Assembly: GCF_014193285.1 (NCBI RefSeq)
Contig: NZ_JACHZE010000009.1
Coordinates: 1 to 64,000 of the forward strand
Length of the DNA: 64,000 nt
Origin: Atlantibacter sp. RC6
GTDB taxonomy: Bacteria; Pseudomonadota; Gammaproteobacteria; Enterobacterales; Enterobacteriaceae
Direction: 5' to 3'
This document shows positions 18,407 to 33,400 of the stretch, in pieces; position 1 is the stretch's first letter, and each line of letters starts with the position of its first letter. The notes beneath the pieces are model-generated. The model was given only the letters and a program-made list of their open reading frames with translations. It was not told the DNA's origin and ran no database searches. A program made the translations under genes and the position numbers.

Positions 18407-18560
18407 ACGGACTGGCCGCGCACGCGCTCAGGGTTTTATTTTACCTGCCATAATCCGCTTACGTCTTAGCGGCAAATCATCCTATGCTGACGATTTGGCC
18501 GCTACAGTGTAATATGCACGCCAATGTACGGATTGGCCGCTGCCACAACGTGTTAGCCGC
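18407..18560 (+). repeat. Four direct repeats upstream of lepA
   Basis: A 13-bp unit close to ACGGATTGGCCGC occurs at 18407-18419 (ACGGACTGGCCGC), 18490-18502 (ACGATTTGGCCGC), 18528-18540 (exact) and, degenerate, 18548-18560 (ACGTGTTAGCCGC). The second copy is also the right arm of an inverted repeat, TAGCGGCAAATC (18467-18478) with GATTTGGCCGCTA (18492-18504). They fill the aer-lepA gap and may be operator sites for the lepA operon or for stray aer transcription. Confidence 0.55.
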
Positions 18561-18612
18561 ACTATCCATAAACTGACAATCGCTCTGCGTTAGGGTTAAA
18601 AAATCCTCATTT

Positions 18613-20412
18613 ATGAAGAACATAAGAAACTTCTCTATCATTGCTCACATCGACCACGGTAAGTCGACGCTTTCTGACCGCATCATTCAGATTTGCGGTG
18701 GCCTTTCTGATCGTGAAATGGAAGCCCAGGTGCTCGATTCCATGGACCTGGAGCGTGAGCGCGGGATCACCATCAAAGCGCAAAGCGTTACCCTCGATTT
18801 TAAATCTTCTGATGGTGAAACCTATCAGCTGAACTTTATCGACACCCCGGGCCACGTTGACTTCTCCTATGAAGTTTCCCGCTCTCTGGCCGCTTGCGAA
18901 GGCGCGCTGCTGGTGGTTGATGCCGGGCAGGGCGTAGAGGCCCAGACCCTGGCGAACTGCTATACCGCCATGGAAATGGATCTGGAAGTGGTGCCGGTCC
19001 TCAACAAAATCGACCTGCCTGCTGCCGACCCGGAACGCGTTGCCGAAGAGATTGAAGACATTGTCGGCATTGATGCCACCGACGCGGTACGCTGCTCGGC
19101 GAAAACCGGCGTGGGCGTACAGGACGTGCTTGAGCGTCTGGTGCGCGAAATCCCGGCGCCGCAGGGCGATCCGGATGCGCCGTTGCAGGCGCTGATTATC
19201 GACTCCTGGTTCGATAACTATCTGGGCGTAGTGTCACTGGTGCGTATCAAAAACGGCACCATGCGCAAAGGCGACAAAATTAAAGTGATGAGCACCGGGC
19301 AGGTGTATAACGCCGACCGTCTGGGTATCTTCACGCCGAAACAGGTTGACCGTACCGAACTGAAATGCGGTGAAGTGGGTTGGTTGGTTTGCGCGATCAA
19401 AGACATCCTCGGCGCACCGGTAGGCGATACGCTGACTCAGGCGCGTAATCCGGCGGACAAAGCGCTGCCAGGCTTTAAAAAAGTGAAACCGCAGGTGTAT
19501 GCCGGCCTGTTCCCGGTCAGCTCCGACGATTATGAAAACTTCCGTGACGCGCTGGGCAAACTGAGCCTGAACGACGCTTCCCTGTTCTACGAGCCGGAAA
19601 GCTCAACCGCGCTGGGCTTCGGCTTCCGCTGCGGCTTCCTGGGCCTGCTCCATATGGAGATCATCCAGGAGCGCCTGGAGCGCGAATACGATCTCGATCT
19701 GATCACCACCGCGCCGACGGTAGTTTATGAAGTGCAGACCACCAGCAAAGAAGTGATCTATGTCGACAGCCCCTCCAAGCTGCCGCCGTTGAACAATATC
19801 GACGAACTGCGTGAGCCGATCGCCGAATGTCATATGCTGCTGCCGCAGGAGTACCTGGGCAACGTGATTACGCTGTGCGTTGAGAAACGCGGCGTGCAAA
19901 CCAACATGGTCTATCACGGCAATCAGGTGGCACTGACCTATGAAATTCCAATGGCCGAAGTGGTGCTGGATTTCTTTGACCGTCTGAAATCCACCTCCCG
20001 CGGTTACGCGTCGCTGGATTACAACTTCAAACGCTTCCAGGCCTCTAACATGGTGCGTGTGGACGTGCTGATCAACGGCGAGCGCGTGGATGCGCTGGCG
20101 CTGATCACCCACAACGATAACGCCCCGTACCGTGGCCGCGAACTGGTGGAGAAGATGAAAGATCTGATCCCGCGCCAGCAGTTTGATATCGCGATCCAGG
20201 CCGCTATCGGCAACCATATTATTGCCCGTTCCACCGTGAAACAGCTGCGTAAAAACGTACTGGCAAAATGTTACGGCGGTGACGTGAGCCGTAAGAAAAA
20301 GCTGCTGCAGAAACAGAAAGAAGGTAAGAAACGCATGAAGCAGGTCGGCAACGTCGAACTGCCGCAAGAAGCGTTCCTCGCCATTCTGCATGTGGGCAAA
20401 GACAGCAAATAA
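18613..20412 (+). CDS. lepA: Translation elongation factor 4 (LepA/EF4)
   Basis: A 599-residue translational GTPase, identical in length to E. coli LepA, that assists ribosome function and initiation under stress. G1 is AHIDHGKST near residues 11-19, DTPGHVDF is G3 and NKIDLP is G4. EF-G-like domains II, III and V follow, and the LepA-specific C-terminal domain ends in a Lys-rich segment. It is the first gene of lepA-lepB-rnc-era-recO-pdxJ-acpS and leads lepB by 14 bases. Confidence 0.98.
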   Translation: MKNIRNFSIIAHIDHGKSTLSDRIIQICGGLSDREMEAQVLDSMDLERERGITIKAQSVTLDFKSSDGETYQLNFIDTPGHVDFSYEVSRSLAACEGALLVVDAGQGVEAQTLANCYTAMEMDLEVVPVLNKIDLPAADPERVAEEIEDIVGIDATDAVRCSAKTGVGVQDVLERLVREIPAPQGDPDAPLQALIIDSWFDNYLGVVSLVRIKNGTMRKGDKIKVMSTGQVYNADRLGIFTPKQVDRTELKCGEVGWLVCAIKDILGAPVGDTLTQARNPADKALPGFKKVKPQVYAGLFPVSSDDYENFRDALGKLSLNDASLFYEPESSTALGFGFRCGFLGLLHMEIIQERLEREYDLDLITTAPTVVYEVQTTSKEVIYVDSPSKLPPLNNIDELREPIAECHMLLPQEYLGNVITLCVEKRGVQTNMVYHGNQVALTYEIPMAEVVLDFFDRLKSTSRGYASLDYNFKRFQASNMVRVDVLINGERVDALALITHNDNAPYRGRELVEKMKDLIPRQQFDIAIQAAIGNHIIARSTVKQLRKNVLAKCYGGDVSRKKKLLQKQKEGKKRMKQVGNVELPQEAFLAILHVGKDSK

Positions 20413-20426
20413 TCTAAGGAGTTGGC

Positions 20427-21401
20427 ATGGCGAACATGTTTGCCCTGATCCTCGTTATTGCGACGGGCGTGACGGGTATCTTGTGGTGTCTGGATAAATT
20501 TATCTTTGCCCCGAAGCGTCGCGAGCGTCAGGCTGCGGCGCAGGCGGCAACGGGTGATGCGCTGGACAGCAAAACCCTGAAGAAAGTCGGCCCGAAACCG
20601 GGCTGGCTGGAAACAGGCGCATCGGTTTTTCCGGTGCTGGCGATTGTGCTGGTGGTGCGTTCATTCATCTATGAACCTTTCCAGATCCCCTCAGGCTCGA
20701 TGATGCCGACGCTGCTGATTGGCGATTTTATCCTGGTGGAAAAATACGCTTACGGCCTGAAGGATCCTGTTTACCAGAAAACCCTGATTGAGACCGGGCA
20801 TCCAAAGCGCGGCGACATCGCGGTATTTAAGTATCCGGAAGATCCGCGTCTGGACTACATTAAGCGCGTCGTCGGCCTGCCCGGCGATCGCGTAAGCTAC
20901 GATCCCGTGGCCAAAGAAGTCACCATTCAGCCGAACTGCAGTTCCGGCCAGGCCTGCGGTAACGCATTGCCGGTGACCTATTCCGCCGTAGAGCCGAGCG
21001 ATTTTGTCCAGACGTTCTCCCGCCGTACCGGCGGCGAAGCCTCCAGCGGTTTCTTTGAAGTCCCGAAGAACGAAACCAAAGATAACGGTATTCGCCTTAC
21101 CGAGCGCAAAGAGAGCATCGGCGACGTGACGCATCGTATTCTGACGGTGCCTATCGCCCAGGATCAGTTGGGAATGTATTACCAGCAGGCAGGCCAGCCC
21201 CTGGCGACCTGGATCGTGCCGCCTGGGCATTACTTCATGATGGGTGATAACCGGGATAATAGCGCTGACAGCCGTTACTGGGGTTTTGTGCCTGAAGCGA
21301 ACCTGGTTGGCAGAGCCACCGCGATCTGGATGAGCTTTGAAAAACAAGAAGGCGAATGGCCGACCGGCGTCCGTCTGAACCGCATCGGCGGCATCCACTA
21401 A
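20427..21401 (+). CDS. lepB: Signal peptidase I
   Basis: A 324-residue inner-membrane leader peptidase that removes signal peptides from exported proteins. Two N-terminal transmembrane helices (about 1-22 and 62-80) flank a basic cytoplasmic loop. The catalytic Ser91 lies in PSGSMMPTL and the general base Lys146 in DYIKRVVGLPGDR, the same numbers as in E. coli. The box E GDNRDNSADSRYWG is present. AAGGAG precedes the ATG. Confidence 0.98.
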   Translation: MANMFALILVIATGVTGILWCLDKFIFAPKRRERQAAAQAATGDALDSKTLKKVGPKPGWLETGASVFPVLAIVLVVRSFIYEPFQIPSGSMMPTLLIGDFILVEKYAYGLKDPVYQKTLIETGHPKRGDIAVFKYPEDPRLDYIKRVVGLPGDRVSYDPVAKEVTIQPNCSSGQACGNALPVTYSAVEPSDFVQTFSRRTGGEASSGFFEVPKNETKDNGIRLTERKESIGDVTHRILTVPIAQDQLGMYYQQAGQPLATWIVPPGHYFMMGDNRDNSADSRYWGFVPEANLVGRATAIWMSFEKQEGEWPTGVRLNRIGGIH

Positions 21402-21414
21402 TTTCACTATGTCT

Positions 21415-21446
21415 GGCCGGTTAGCGCTTCGCTAGCCGGCCTTTTT
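21415..21446 (+). terminator. Terminator or attenuator between lepB and rnc
   Basis: The stem GGCCGGTTAGC / GCTAGCCGGCC (one G-T pair) is followed by TTTTTATT. It lies 14 bases past lepB, so rnc-era-recO is probably read mainly from its own promoter in the 250-base gap. Confidence 0.88.
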
Positions 21447-21595
21447 ATTGCTTCCCACCGCAATATTTATTGATACCTGGAATAAATTACCCTGCAATTT
21501 GCCTTCTCTTAAATTATTTAAGCCATAAATTCGCAATCACTAACGACATCCCCTGGCGTTGCGTATAGAATATTCCCCCGAAGATTTCAGGTTAG

Positions 21596-23274
<1,679 letters not shown>

Positions 23275-23285
23275 GTAACCGTCTG

Positions 23286-24023
23286 ATGGAAGGCTGGCAA
23301 CGCGCCTTTGTGCTGCACAGTCGCCCCTGGAGCGAAACCAGCCTGCTGCTTGACGTATTTAGCGAAGAGTCGGGGCGGGTTCGCCTGGTCGCTAAGGGCG
23401 CCCGCTCGCGGCGCTCGAATCTTAAAGGCACGCTCCAGCCATTTACCCCCCTGTTAATTCGTTTCGGCGGCCGCGGCGAGGTGAAAACCCTGCGCAGCGC
23501 CGAAGCGGTTTCGCTGGCGTTACCTCTTTCCGGCATCGCGCTTTACAGCGGGCTTTATGTCAACGAACTGCTGTGCCGCGTGCTGGAGCTGGAAACCCGC
23601 TTCTCGGAACTTTTCTTCGATTATTTGCACTGTATCCAGGCGCTGGCGGGTGTTAACGCCTCGCCGGAACCGGCGCTGCGCCGTTTTGAACTGGCGCTGC
23701 TCGGGCACCTCGGCTATGGCGTGGATTATTTACACTGTGCCGGGAGCGGCGAGCCGGTCAGCCCGGAAATGACCTACCGTTATCGCGAAGAGAAAGGGTT
23801 TATCGCCAGCCTGGTGGTGGATAATCTTTCTTTTACCGGCCATGAATTGCAGGCGTTGGCCAGCCGGGAATTCCCCGATGCCGCCACGCTGCGCGCGGCT
23901 AAACGCTTTACCCGCATCGCCCTAAAGCCCTGGCTTGGCGGCAAACCGCTGAAGAGCCGGGAGCTGTTCCGCCAGTTTGTGCCTAAAAAACCGCCGTCCT
24001 CCTCATCTTCCGACGCGGAATAA
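23286..24023 (+). CDS. recO: DNA repair protein RecO
   Basis: A 245-residue mediator that, with RecR (gene at 49169), loads RecA on SSB-coated DNA in the RecF pathway. The N-terminal OB fold starts [23 protein letters not shown], and the helical C-terminal region follows. The zinc cysteines found in some homologues are not evident. It follows era by 11 bases. Confidence 0.96.
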   Translation: MEGWQRAFVLHSRPWSETSLLLDVFSEESGRVRLVAKGARSRRSNLKGTLQPFTPLLIRFGGRGEVKTLRSAEAVSLALPLSGIALYSGLYVNELLCRVLELETRFSELFFDYLHCIQALAGVNASPEPALRRFELALLGHLGYGVDYLHCAGSGEPVSPEMTYRYREEKGFIASLVVDNLSFTGHELQALASREFPDAATLRAAKRFTRIALKPWLGGKPLKSRELFRQFVPKKPPSSSSSDAE

Positions 24024-24096
24024 CGGCTACCCGTAGCCACACTTTCCTTCCCGGGTGTAAACTGCCGCCACTTTGTGCTGATTATCGAGGATTGTC

Positions 24097-24828
24097 ATGG
24101 CTGAATTACTGTTAGGCGTCAATATCGACCATATCGCTACGCTGCGTAATGCGCGCGGTACGGCTTACCCCGATCCGGTTCAGGCTGCGTTTATTGCCGA
24201 GCAAGCGGGCGCGGATGGCATTACGGTTCACTTGCGTGAGGATCGCCGCCATATCACCGATCGCGATGTGCGCGTGCTGCGTCAAACCCTCGATACCCGT
24301 ATGAATCTGGAAATGGCGGTAACCGAAGAGATGCTGGCGATCGCCTGCGAAACCAAACCGCATTTTTGTTGCCTGGTGCCGGAAAAGCGTCAGGAAGTGA
24401 CCACCGAAGGAGGGCTGGACGTTGCTGGTCAGCGCGAAAAAATGCGTGACGCCTGCAAACGACTGGCCGACGCGAATATCCTGGTGTCGCTGTTTATCGA
24501 TGCGGATATCGAACAAATCGACGCGGCAGTGGATGTCGGCGCGCCTTACATCGAAATTCACACCGGTTGTTATGCCGACGCCAAAGACGAAGCGACCCAG
24601 GCGAAAGAGCTGGCACGCATCGCCAACGCGGCGACCTACGCGGCAAGCAAGGGCCTGAAGGTCAATGCCGGCCATGGCCTGACCTATCACAATGTCCAGC
24701 CGATTGCCGCCCTACCAGAAATGCACGAACTGAATATCGGCCACGCAATCATTGGCCGCGCGGTGATGAGCGGCCTGAAAGAAGCGGTATCAGAAATGAA
24801 ACGCCTGATGCTGGAAGCCCGCCGCTAA
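24097..24828 (+). CDS. pdxJ: Pyridoxine 5'-phosphate synthase
   Basis: A 243-residue TIM-barrel enzyme that condenses deoxyxylulose 5-phosphate with aminoacetone phosphate to form pyridoxine 5'-phosphate, the last ring-forming step of vitamin B6 synthesis. [36 protein letters not shown] and [10 protein letters not shown] carry the conserved active-site residues. The stop codon overlaps the acpS ATG by one base. Confidence 0.98.
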   Translation: MAELLLGVNIDHIATLRNARGTAYPDPVQAAFIAEQAGADGITVHLREDRRHITDRDVRVLRQTLDTRMNLEMAVTEEMLAIACETKPHFCCLVPEKRQEVTTEGGLDVAGQREKMRDACKRLADANILVSLFIDADIEQIDAAVDVGAPYIEIHTGCYADAKDEATQAKELARIANAATYAASKGLKVNAGHGLTYHNVQPIAALPEMHELNIGHAIIGRAVMSGLKEAVSEMKRLMLEARR

Positions 24829-25208
24829 TGGCGATTTTAGGGCTGGGCACCGATATCGTGGAGATCGCCCGCATCGAGGCGGTGATTTCCCGCTCGGGCG
24901 ATCGGCTCGCGAAGCGAGTGTTAAGCGCCAATGAATGGGCGCAGTATCAGGCGCATCAGCAGCCGGTGCGCTTTTTAGCCAAACGCTATGCGGTAAAAGA
25001 AGCCGCGGCAAAGGCGTTTGGCACCGGCATCCGTAATGGCCTGGCGTTTAATCAGTTTGAAGTGTTTAACGACGATCTGGGTAAACCGGGCCTGCGCCTG
25101 TGGGATGAAGCGCTCCAGCTGGCGCAGCGTATGGGCGTCGCAGCGGTACACGTCACCCTGTCTGATGAGCGCCATTACGCCTGCGCGACGGTAATTATTG
25201 AAAGTTAA
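24828..25208 (+). CDS. acpS: Holo-[acyl-carrier-protein] synthase
   Basis: A 126-residue phosphopantetheinyl transferase that attaches the 4'-phosphopantetheine arm of CoA to acyl carrier protein. The metal-binding motif GTDIVEI holds D9; [17 protein letters not shown] is the second signature. The ATG at 24828 overlaps the pdxJ stop (TAATG) and gives the E. coli length. The 3' end overlaps convergent yfhL by four bases. Confidence 0.97.
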   Translation: MAILGLGTDIVEIARIEAVISRSGDRLAKRVLSANEWAQYQAHQQPVRFLAKRYAVKEAAAKAFGTGIRNGLAFNQFEVFNDDLGKPGLRLWDEALQLAQRMGVAAVHVTLSDERHYACATVIIES

Positions 25209-25465
25209 ATCTTGTCGGCGTGGTGAAGAACAACAAATTTGTCCCACAGTTGTTCTTCACTCTCCGGATGGGCCGGATCTTTCAAAATGGTATTAGGGAT
25301 GGGGCACACTTTCTGACAGGTTGGGGTATCGTAATGCCCCACGCACTCCGTACACCGGTCGGTATTGATCTGATAAATACTCTCACCCATTGAGATAGCT
25401 TCGTTCGGGCATTCCGGCTCGCACATATCGCAGTTAATGCATTTTTTGGTGATTAATAGAGCCAT
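25205..25465 (-). CDS. yfhL: YfhL 4Fe-4S ferredoxin
   Basis: An 86-residue ferredoxin with two 4Fe-4S binding sets: [12 protein letters not shown] near residues 9-20 and [18 protein letters not shown] near 38-55. The widened spacing in the second cluster marks the YfhL/Alvin-type ferredoxins. Physiological partner unknown. Length equals the E. coli protein. Confidence 0.96.
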   Translation of the reverse strand: MALLITKKCINCDMCEPECPNEAISMGESIYQINTDRCTECVGHYDTPTCQKVCPIPNTILKDPAHPESEEQLWDKFVVLHHADKI

Positions 25466-25704
25466 TTAATTCTATACCGCTATATCTGATCCCACGCGCA
25501 AAGCGCGCCGGAAACGTCAATAAAGACGCATCATAATTTCAGATTGATTTACATAGAACATACAGCATTGCAACATAGCCGCCTTGCTGTACAGATAATC
25601 GTGTTGAATGACGGCACTCTATCACATTCGTGAGGTTCGCCCAAGACGAAGCACCACTGATGCGCTTTTCTGGCTTGAAATGACGCGCTGAGGATTTGAG
25701 GTAA

Positions 25705-25728
25705 TAATGCGCCAGCCGAATGGCGCAT
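25705..25728 (-). terminator. Terminator of the orphan secreted-protein gene
   Basis: The stem ATGCGCCA / TGGCGCAT around GCCGAA is followed on the minus strand by TTATTACC. It lies 8 bases past the stop codon of the 25737-26186 gene. Confidence 0.65.
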
Positions 25729-25736
25729 GATGCCTC

Positions 25737-26186
25737 TTATTTGGTCTCGCCATAAAGAATATTGGCTTCTTCATGCGGCCATTTTTGCAGAAGACCGCAA
25801 TCATAGATTTCCGGGCCCAGGGCGAGGGTGTAATCGGCTTCCTTTTTATCATTTATCGCACTACCCCAGACAATCTCAATTTCCGGTTTTTCTTCTTCAA
25901 CAAAATTCTTTGAAAGGTTATCAAAATGCACCGGGACGAATTTGGCATATTTCATTTCAGCGCTAACCGGTTCCTGAGATTTAAAGAGATCTCTTTTGTT
26001 GGTTTTATTATTGATAAGTCCAATGACTAATGAGTCGTCATTAAGCCTTCTTATTTGCACATCAATGCTCTTTCCGCAAATCTGATGGATCTCTGCTTTG
26101 CCGTCGCCCAGAACAGGGATGTCTGCCGCGTGTGTAAAACCGCAGATGGGCAGTAAGGATAATAATAACAATGCATTAAACTTCAT
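25737..26186 (-). CDS. Secreted protein of unknown function
   Basis: A 149-residue protein I do not recognise. The first 20 residues form a clear signal peptide (MKFNALLLLSLLPICGFTHA, cleavage before ADIP), so it should reach the periplasm. The mature part is acidic, has two cysteines (in QICGKS and YDCGLL) that could form a disulfide, and no obvious repeat or catalytic motif. Its base composition is visibly more AT-rich than yfhL or yfhH. It lies alone between those genes with its own terminator, at a position where E. coli has only short elements, which suggests lateral gain. Confidence 0.75.
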   Translation of the reverse strand: MKFNALLLLSLLPICGFTHAADIPVLGDGKAEIHQICGKSIDVQIRRLNDDSLVIGLINNKTNKRDLFKSQEPVSAEMKYAKFVPVHFDNLSKNFVEEEKPEIEIVWGSAINDKKEADYTLALGPEIYDCGLLQKWPHEEANILYGETK

Positions 26187-26455
26187 CTGGCGGGTTCCTT
26201 CTGAGTTGCCCGGTTAGGGGATTCCTTGGTTAAAACGGCCTGTCATGCGTGGGGATTATATTATTTCCGCCATCAATGACAAGCGGGATGCCAAATCATT
26301 GCGCGCCCGTTAAGCGTTTATTTAATAATGAAAAGCGTTCTGGTTAATGTTTTCCATTATGAAATATACAAATTATTTATTAGTCATTAATTATTATTTA
26401 GTGTGGTTATGAATTTATCTGTGCCTGCGCATCAAGGTGTGCGCAGGCGGAGTAT

Positions 26456-27304
26456 TCACACCAGTTTCTTGACCAGCGCTTCACTATGGCGGATCCGCTC
26501 TGGCGCTTTTTCCAGGTCCTGCTGCACCAGCGCCATAAACAGTAAATCAGTCAGCATCATTTGCGCGCTGGTGGAAGAGATGGCCGCGCTGCGCGTCGCC
26601 TGTTCCTCCGCGATGGTGTAGAGGCAGCGTGTGGCGCGCTGTTGTAAGGCATTAGGGGTAAAACCGGTAATGGCGATAATTTTTGCCCCGGCGCGTAATG
26701 CTTCGTCCGCTGCCAGGTTAATCTCCCGCCGCTCTCCAGAATAGGAGATCGCCAGCATCACGTCTTTTTCATCAAGCGCCTGAACCGCCGCCAGCAGCGC
26801 GTGCATATCCTGCTCCGCCACCACGTTGAGGCCGATTTTCATCAGCTTCCAGGAGAAGTTTTTCGCGACCAGCCCGGATGCGCCGATCCCGGTTAATACA
26901 ATGCGCCGGGCATTGCGCAGCAACTGCACGCATTCAGCCAGTTTATCTTCGCTGTTGATATCCAGCGAGGCGTGCATCGCCGCGATATTATCTTTAATCA
27001 GCTTTTCACCCACCAGCAGCAGCGGGTCATCGCCCAGAATCTCATTATGAACCGGAATGGAGTGAGGGTTAGGGTTGCCGGCCAGCGCATCGCTGATAGC
27101 CAGTTTTAGCGCCGGGTAGCCTTTATATCCTAGCTTCTGAGCAAACTTCACTACGCTCGACTGGCTGACGCCTGACGCTTCCGCCAGCTGTTGAGAACTT
27201 GAGTGCCTGGCCTTGTCAGGGTGCGTCAGGATGAATTCGGCCAGACGTCGATCGCTTTGCGCAAGATTGGGATAACGCTGACGAATACGAATCAAACAGT
27301 TCAT
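26456..27304 (-). CDS. yfhH: RpiR-family transcriptional regulator YfhH
   Basis: A 282-residue regulator with an N-terminal RpiR-type helix-turn-helix (QLAEASGVSQSSVVKFAQKLGYKG) and a C-terminal SIS sugar-phosphate-binding domain (residues about 120-260; VLTGIGASG, AISYSGERREIN). Target genes and ligand are unknown. I chose the ATG at 27304, giving the E. coli length; the in-frame ATG at 27349 also has a plausible ribosome site (AAGGCGAG), so a 15-residue longer form is possible. Confidence 0.93.
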   Translation of the reverse strand: MNCLIRIRQRYPNLAQSDRRLAEFILTHPDKARHSSSQQLAEASGVSQSSVVKFAQKLGYKGYPALKLAISDALAGNPNPHSIPVHNEILGDDPLLLVGEKLIKDNIAAMHASLDINSEDKLAECVQLLRNARRIVLTGIGASGLVAKNFSWKLMKIGLNVVAEQDMHALLAAVQALDEKDVMLAISYSGERREINLAADEALRAGAKIIAITGFTPNALQQRATRCLYTIAEEQATRSAAISSTSAQMMLTDLLFMALVQQDLEKAPERIRHSEALVKKLV

Positions 27305-27533
27305 GAAAGACTCCGTTGGCTCGCGCCGCTCAGAAGGAGAGAAGGTCATTCACTCGCCTTAACGAATTATATATTCCATTATTACTGATTATTATGAATT
27401 AAATATTCTGAGGTGCAACCCGGATTATGGTTAACCCGGCAAGCGGATCAGCCGCTAACCGGAAAAATCAGGCGCTATCTGTTAGGCTAATAAGACGACA
27501 GGCCCAGCAGCTAACAGTCCAGAGGAGCGAGGT

Positions 27534-30196
<2,663 letters not shown>

Positions 30197-30360
30197 ATAG
30201 TTAATTCTCTGTGCTGGAAAAGGTCTCAGCTAAATATCGTCATGAATGTGCGGTTTTTATTGTTGAATGTGCGGCATTTTGCTTAATAAAACCGCATGAG
30301 GCAACTTATTCGCGCTTGCAATCACATTTATAGGCGCTATCGATTGACGATTTTATTTCT

Positions 30361-30399
30361 ACGCAAACGGTTTCGTCGGCGTGCCGGATTCTTTATAAT
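30361..30399 (+). promoter_or_regulatory. purL promoter with PurR operator
   Basis: ACGCAAACGGTTTCGT (30361-30376) is a perfect PurR box. A consensus -10, TATAAT, lies at 30394-30399, and the operator covers the -35 position 17 bases upstream. Purine-dependent repression of purL is predicted. Confidence 0.92.
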
Positions 30400-30463
30400 G
30401 ACGCCCGTTTTCCCCCATGCGCCCCTGTGAGCGCCGCTCACGCCCGAAGACGAGAGAGTTTTG

Positions 30464-33400
30464 ATGATGGAAATTCTGCGTGGTTCGCCCGCTTTGTCGG
30501 CATTTCGTATTAACAAACTGCTGGCCCGCTTTAACGATGCTCACCTCCCGGTGAGTGACATTTACGCCGAGTATGTTCATTTTGCTGACATCACCGCTCC
30601 ACTTACCACCGAAGAACACGCGCAACTCGAACGCCTGTTAAAATATGGCCCGAACCTCAGCAGCCATGCGCTATCAGGCCGTCTGATTGTGGTCACGCCG
30701 CGTCCCGGCACCCTCTCCCCCTGGTCTTCCAAGGCCACCGACATCGCCCACAACTGCGGCCTGGCAAGCGTTAAGCGCCTTGAGCGCGGCGTGGCGTACT
30801 ATGTCGAAGCCAGCACGCTGACCGAGGCTCAGTGGCAGCAGGTTGCCGCCGGGTTGCACGACCGAATGATGGAAACCGTATTCACCTCGCTGGAACAGGC
30901 GGAGCAGCTGTTTGCCCATCATCAGCCTGCGCCGGTGCAGAGCGTCGATCTGCAAGGGCAGGGACGCGCCGCGCTGGAAGAGGCCAATATTCGTCTCGGC
31001 CTGGCGCTGGCCGAAGATGAAATCGACTATTTGCAGGATGCGTTTACTACTCTGGGGCGTAACCCGAACGATATCGAGCTGTATATGTTCGCTCAGGCCA
31101 ACTCCGAACATTGCCGCCATAAAATCTTTAACGCCGACTGGGTGATCGACGGCGAACAGCAGCCGAAGTCGCTGTTCAAAATGATCAAAAACACCTTTGA
31201 GAAGACCCCGGACCACGTACTGTCGGCCTATAAAGACAACGCGGCGGTGATGGAAGGTTCCGAAGTGGGGCGTTTCTTCGCGGACCACAAAGCCGGTAAA
31301 TATGATTTCCACCAGGAAGCCGCGCATATCCTGATGAAAGTCGAAACTCATAACCACCCGACGGCGATTTCTCCGTGGCCGGGCGCGGCCACCGGCTCCG
31401 GAGGTGAAATTCGCGATGAAGGCGCCACCGGGCGCGGCGCGAAGCCAAAAGCGGGGCTGGTGGGGTTCTCGGTTTCTAACCTGCGCATTCCGGGCTTTGA
31501 ACAGCCCTGGGAAGAGGATTTCGGCAAACCGGAACGCATTGTCAGCGCGCTGGATATCATGACCGAAGGCCCGTTAGGCGGCGCGGCGTTCAACAACGAA
31601 TTTGGCCGCCCGGCGCTGAATGGCTACTTCCGCACGTATGAAGAGCAGGTCAACAGCCACAACGGCGTTGAGCTGCGCGGCTACCACAAGCCGATTATGC
31701 TGGCAGGCGGCATTGGCAACATCCGTGCCGATCACGTTAAGAAAGGCGAAATCCCGCCAGGTGCCAAACTGATCGTGCTGGGCGGCCCGGCGATGAATAT
31801 CGGTCTGGGCGGCGGCGCGGCGTCCTCCATGGCGTCCGGTCAGTCTGATGCCGATCTGGATTTCGCGTCGGTACAGCGCGACAACCCGGAAATGGAGCGT
31901 CGCTGCCAGGAAGTGATCGACCGCTGCTGGCAACTGGGTGACGCTAACCCGATCCTGTTTATTCATGACGTCGGTGCGGGCGGTCTGTCCAACGCTATGC
32001 CGGAACTGGTGAGCGACGGCGGGCGCGGCGGGCGTTTTGAACTGCGTGATATCCTGAACGACGAGCCGGGCATGAGCCCGCTGGAAGTGTGGTGTAACGA
32101 ATCTCAGGAGCGCTATGTACTGGCGGTTGCGCCGGAGCAACTGGCGCTGTTCGACGAGCTGTGCCGCCGCGAGCGCGCGCCGTACGCGGTGATTGGCGAA
32201 GCGACCGAACAGCAGCACCTGACGCTCAACGACAGCCACTTCGATAATCAGCCTATCGATATGCCGCTGGACGTGCTGCTGGGTAAAACCCCGAAAATGA
32301 CCCGTAATGTCGAGCGCTTGCAGGCGACGGGCGATGCGCTGGACTGCGCTGCTATCTCGATTGCCGATGCGGTTAACCGCGTACTGCATTTGCCGACGGT
32401 GGCGGAGAAAACCTTCCTGGTGACCATCGGCGACCGTACCGTGACCGGCATGGTGGCGCGCGACCAGATGGTCGGCCCGTGGCAGATCCCGGTTGCTAAC
32501 TGCGCGGTCACCACCGCCAGCCTCGACAGCTACTACGGCGAAGCCATGGCCCTTGGCGAGCGCGCGCCGGTCGCGCTGCTGGATTTCGCCGCCTCCGGTC
32601 GTCTTGCGGTCGGGGAAGCGCTGACAAACATTGCCGCGACTCAGATTGGCGACATCAAACGCATCAAGCTCTCCGCAAACTGGATGGCGGCTGCGGGTCA
32701 CCCTGGCGAAGACGCGGGTCTGTACGATGCGGTGAAAGCCGTGGGCGAAGAGCTGTGCCCGCAGTTAGGTCTGACCATTCCGGTGGGCAAAGACTCGATG
32801 TCGATGAAAACCCGCTGGCAGGAAGGCAGCGAAACCCGTGAAATGACCTCCCCGTTGTCGCTGGTCATTACCGCGTTTGCCCGCGTAGAGGATGTGCGTC
32901 ATACCGTGACGCCGCAACTTTCCACCGAAGATAACGCCCTGCTGCTGATCGATCTGGGCGAAGGGCATAATGCGCTGGGCGCCACCGCACTGGCGCAGGT
33001 CTATCGTCAACTGGGCGATAAACCGGCAGACGTGCGCGACCCGGCGAAGCTGAAAGGCTTCTACGACGCCATCCAGGCGCTGGTGGCGCAGCGTAAACTG
33101 CTGGCCTACCACGACCGTTCCGACGGCGGCCTGCTGGTGACGCTGGCAGAAATGGCCTTTACCGGCCACTGCGGGATTGAAGCGGATATCGCCACGCTGG
33201 GTAACGATCGTCTGGCGGCGCTGTTTAACGAAGAGCTGGGCGCCGTGATCCAGGTGGCGGCAGCGGATCGCGCTGCGGTTGAACAGATCCTGAAAACCCA
33301 TGGTCTGGGCGACTGCGTTCACTACCTGGGTAAAGCGGTAACCGGAGATCGCTTCACCCTGACGGCCGATGGCCATGCGGTGTTCAGCGAAAGCCGCACC

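Noticed and set aside
26423-26448. Hairpin GCCTGCGCA / TGCGCAGGC after yfhH as an intrinsic terminator
   Set aside because: A stable stem is present but no T-run follows on the minus strand, so I did not annotate it as a terminator.
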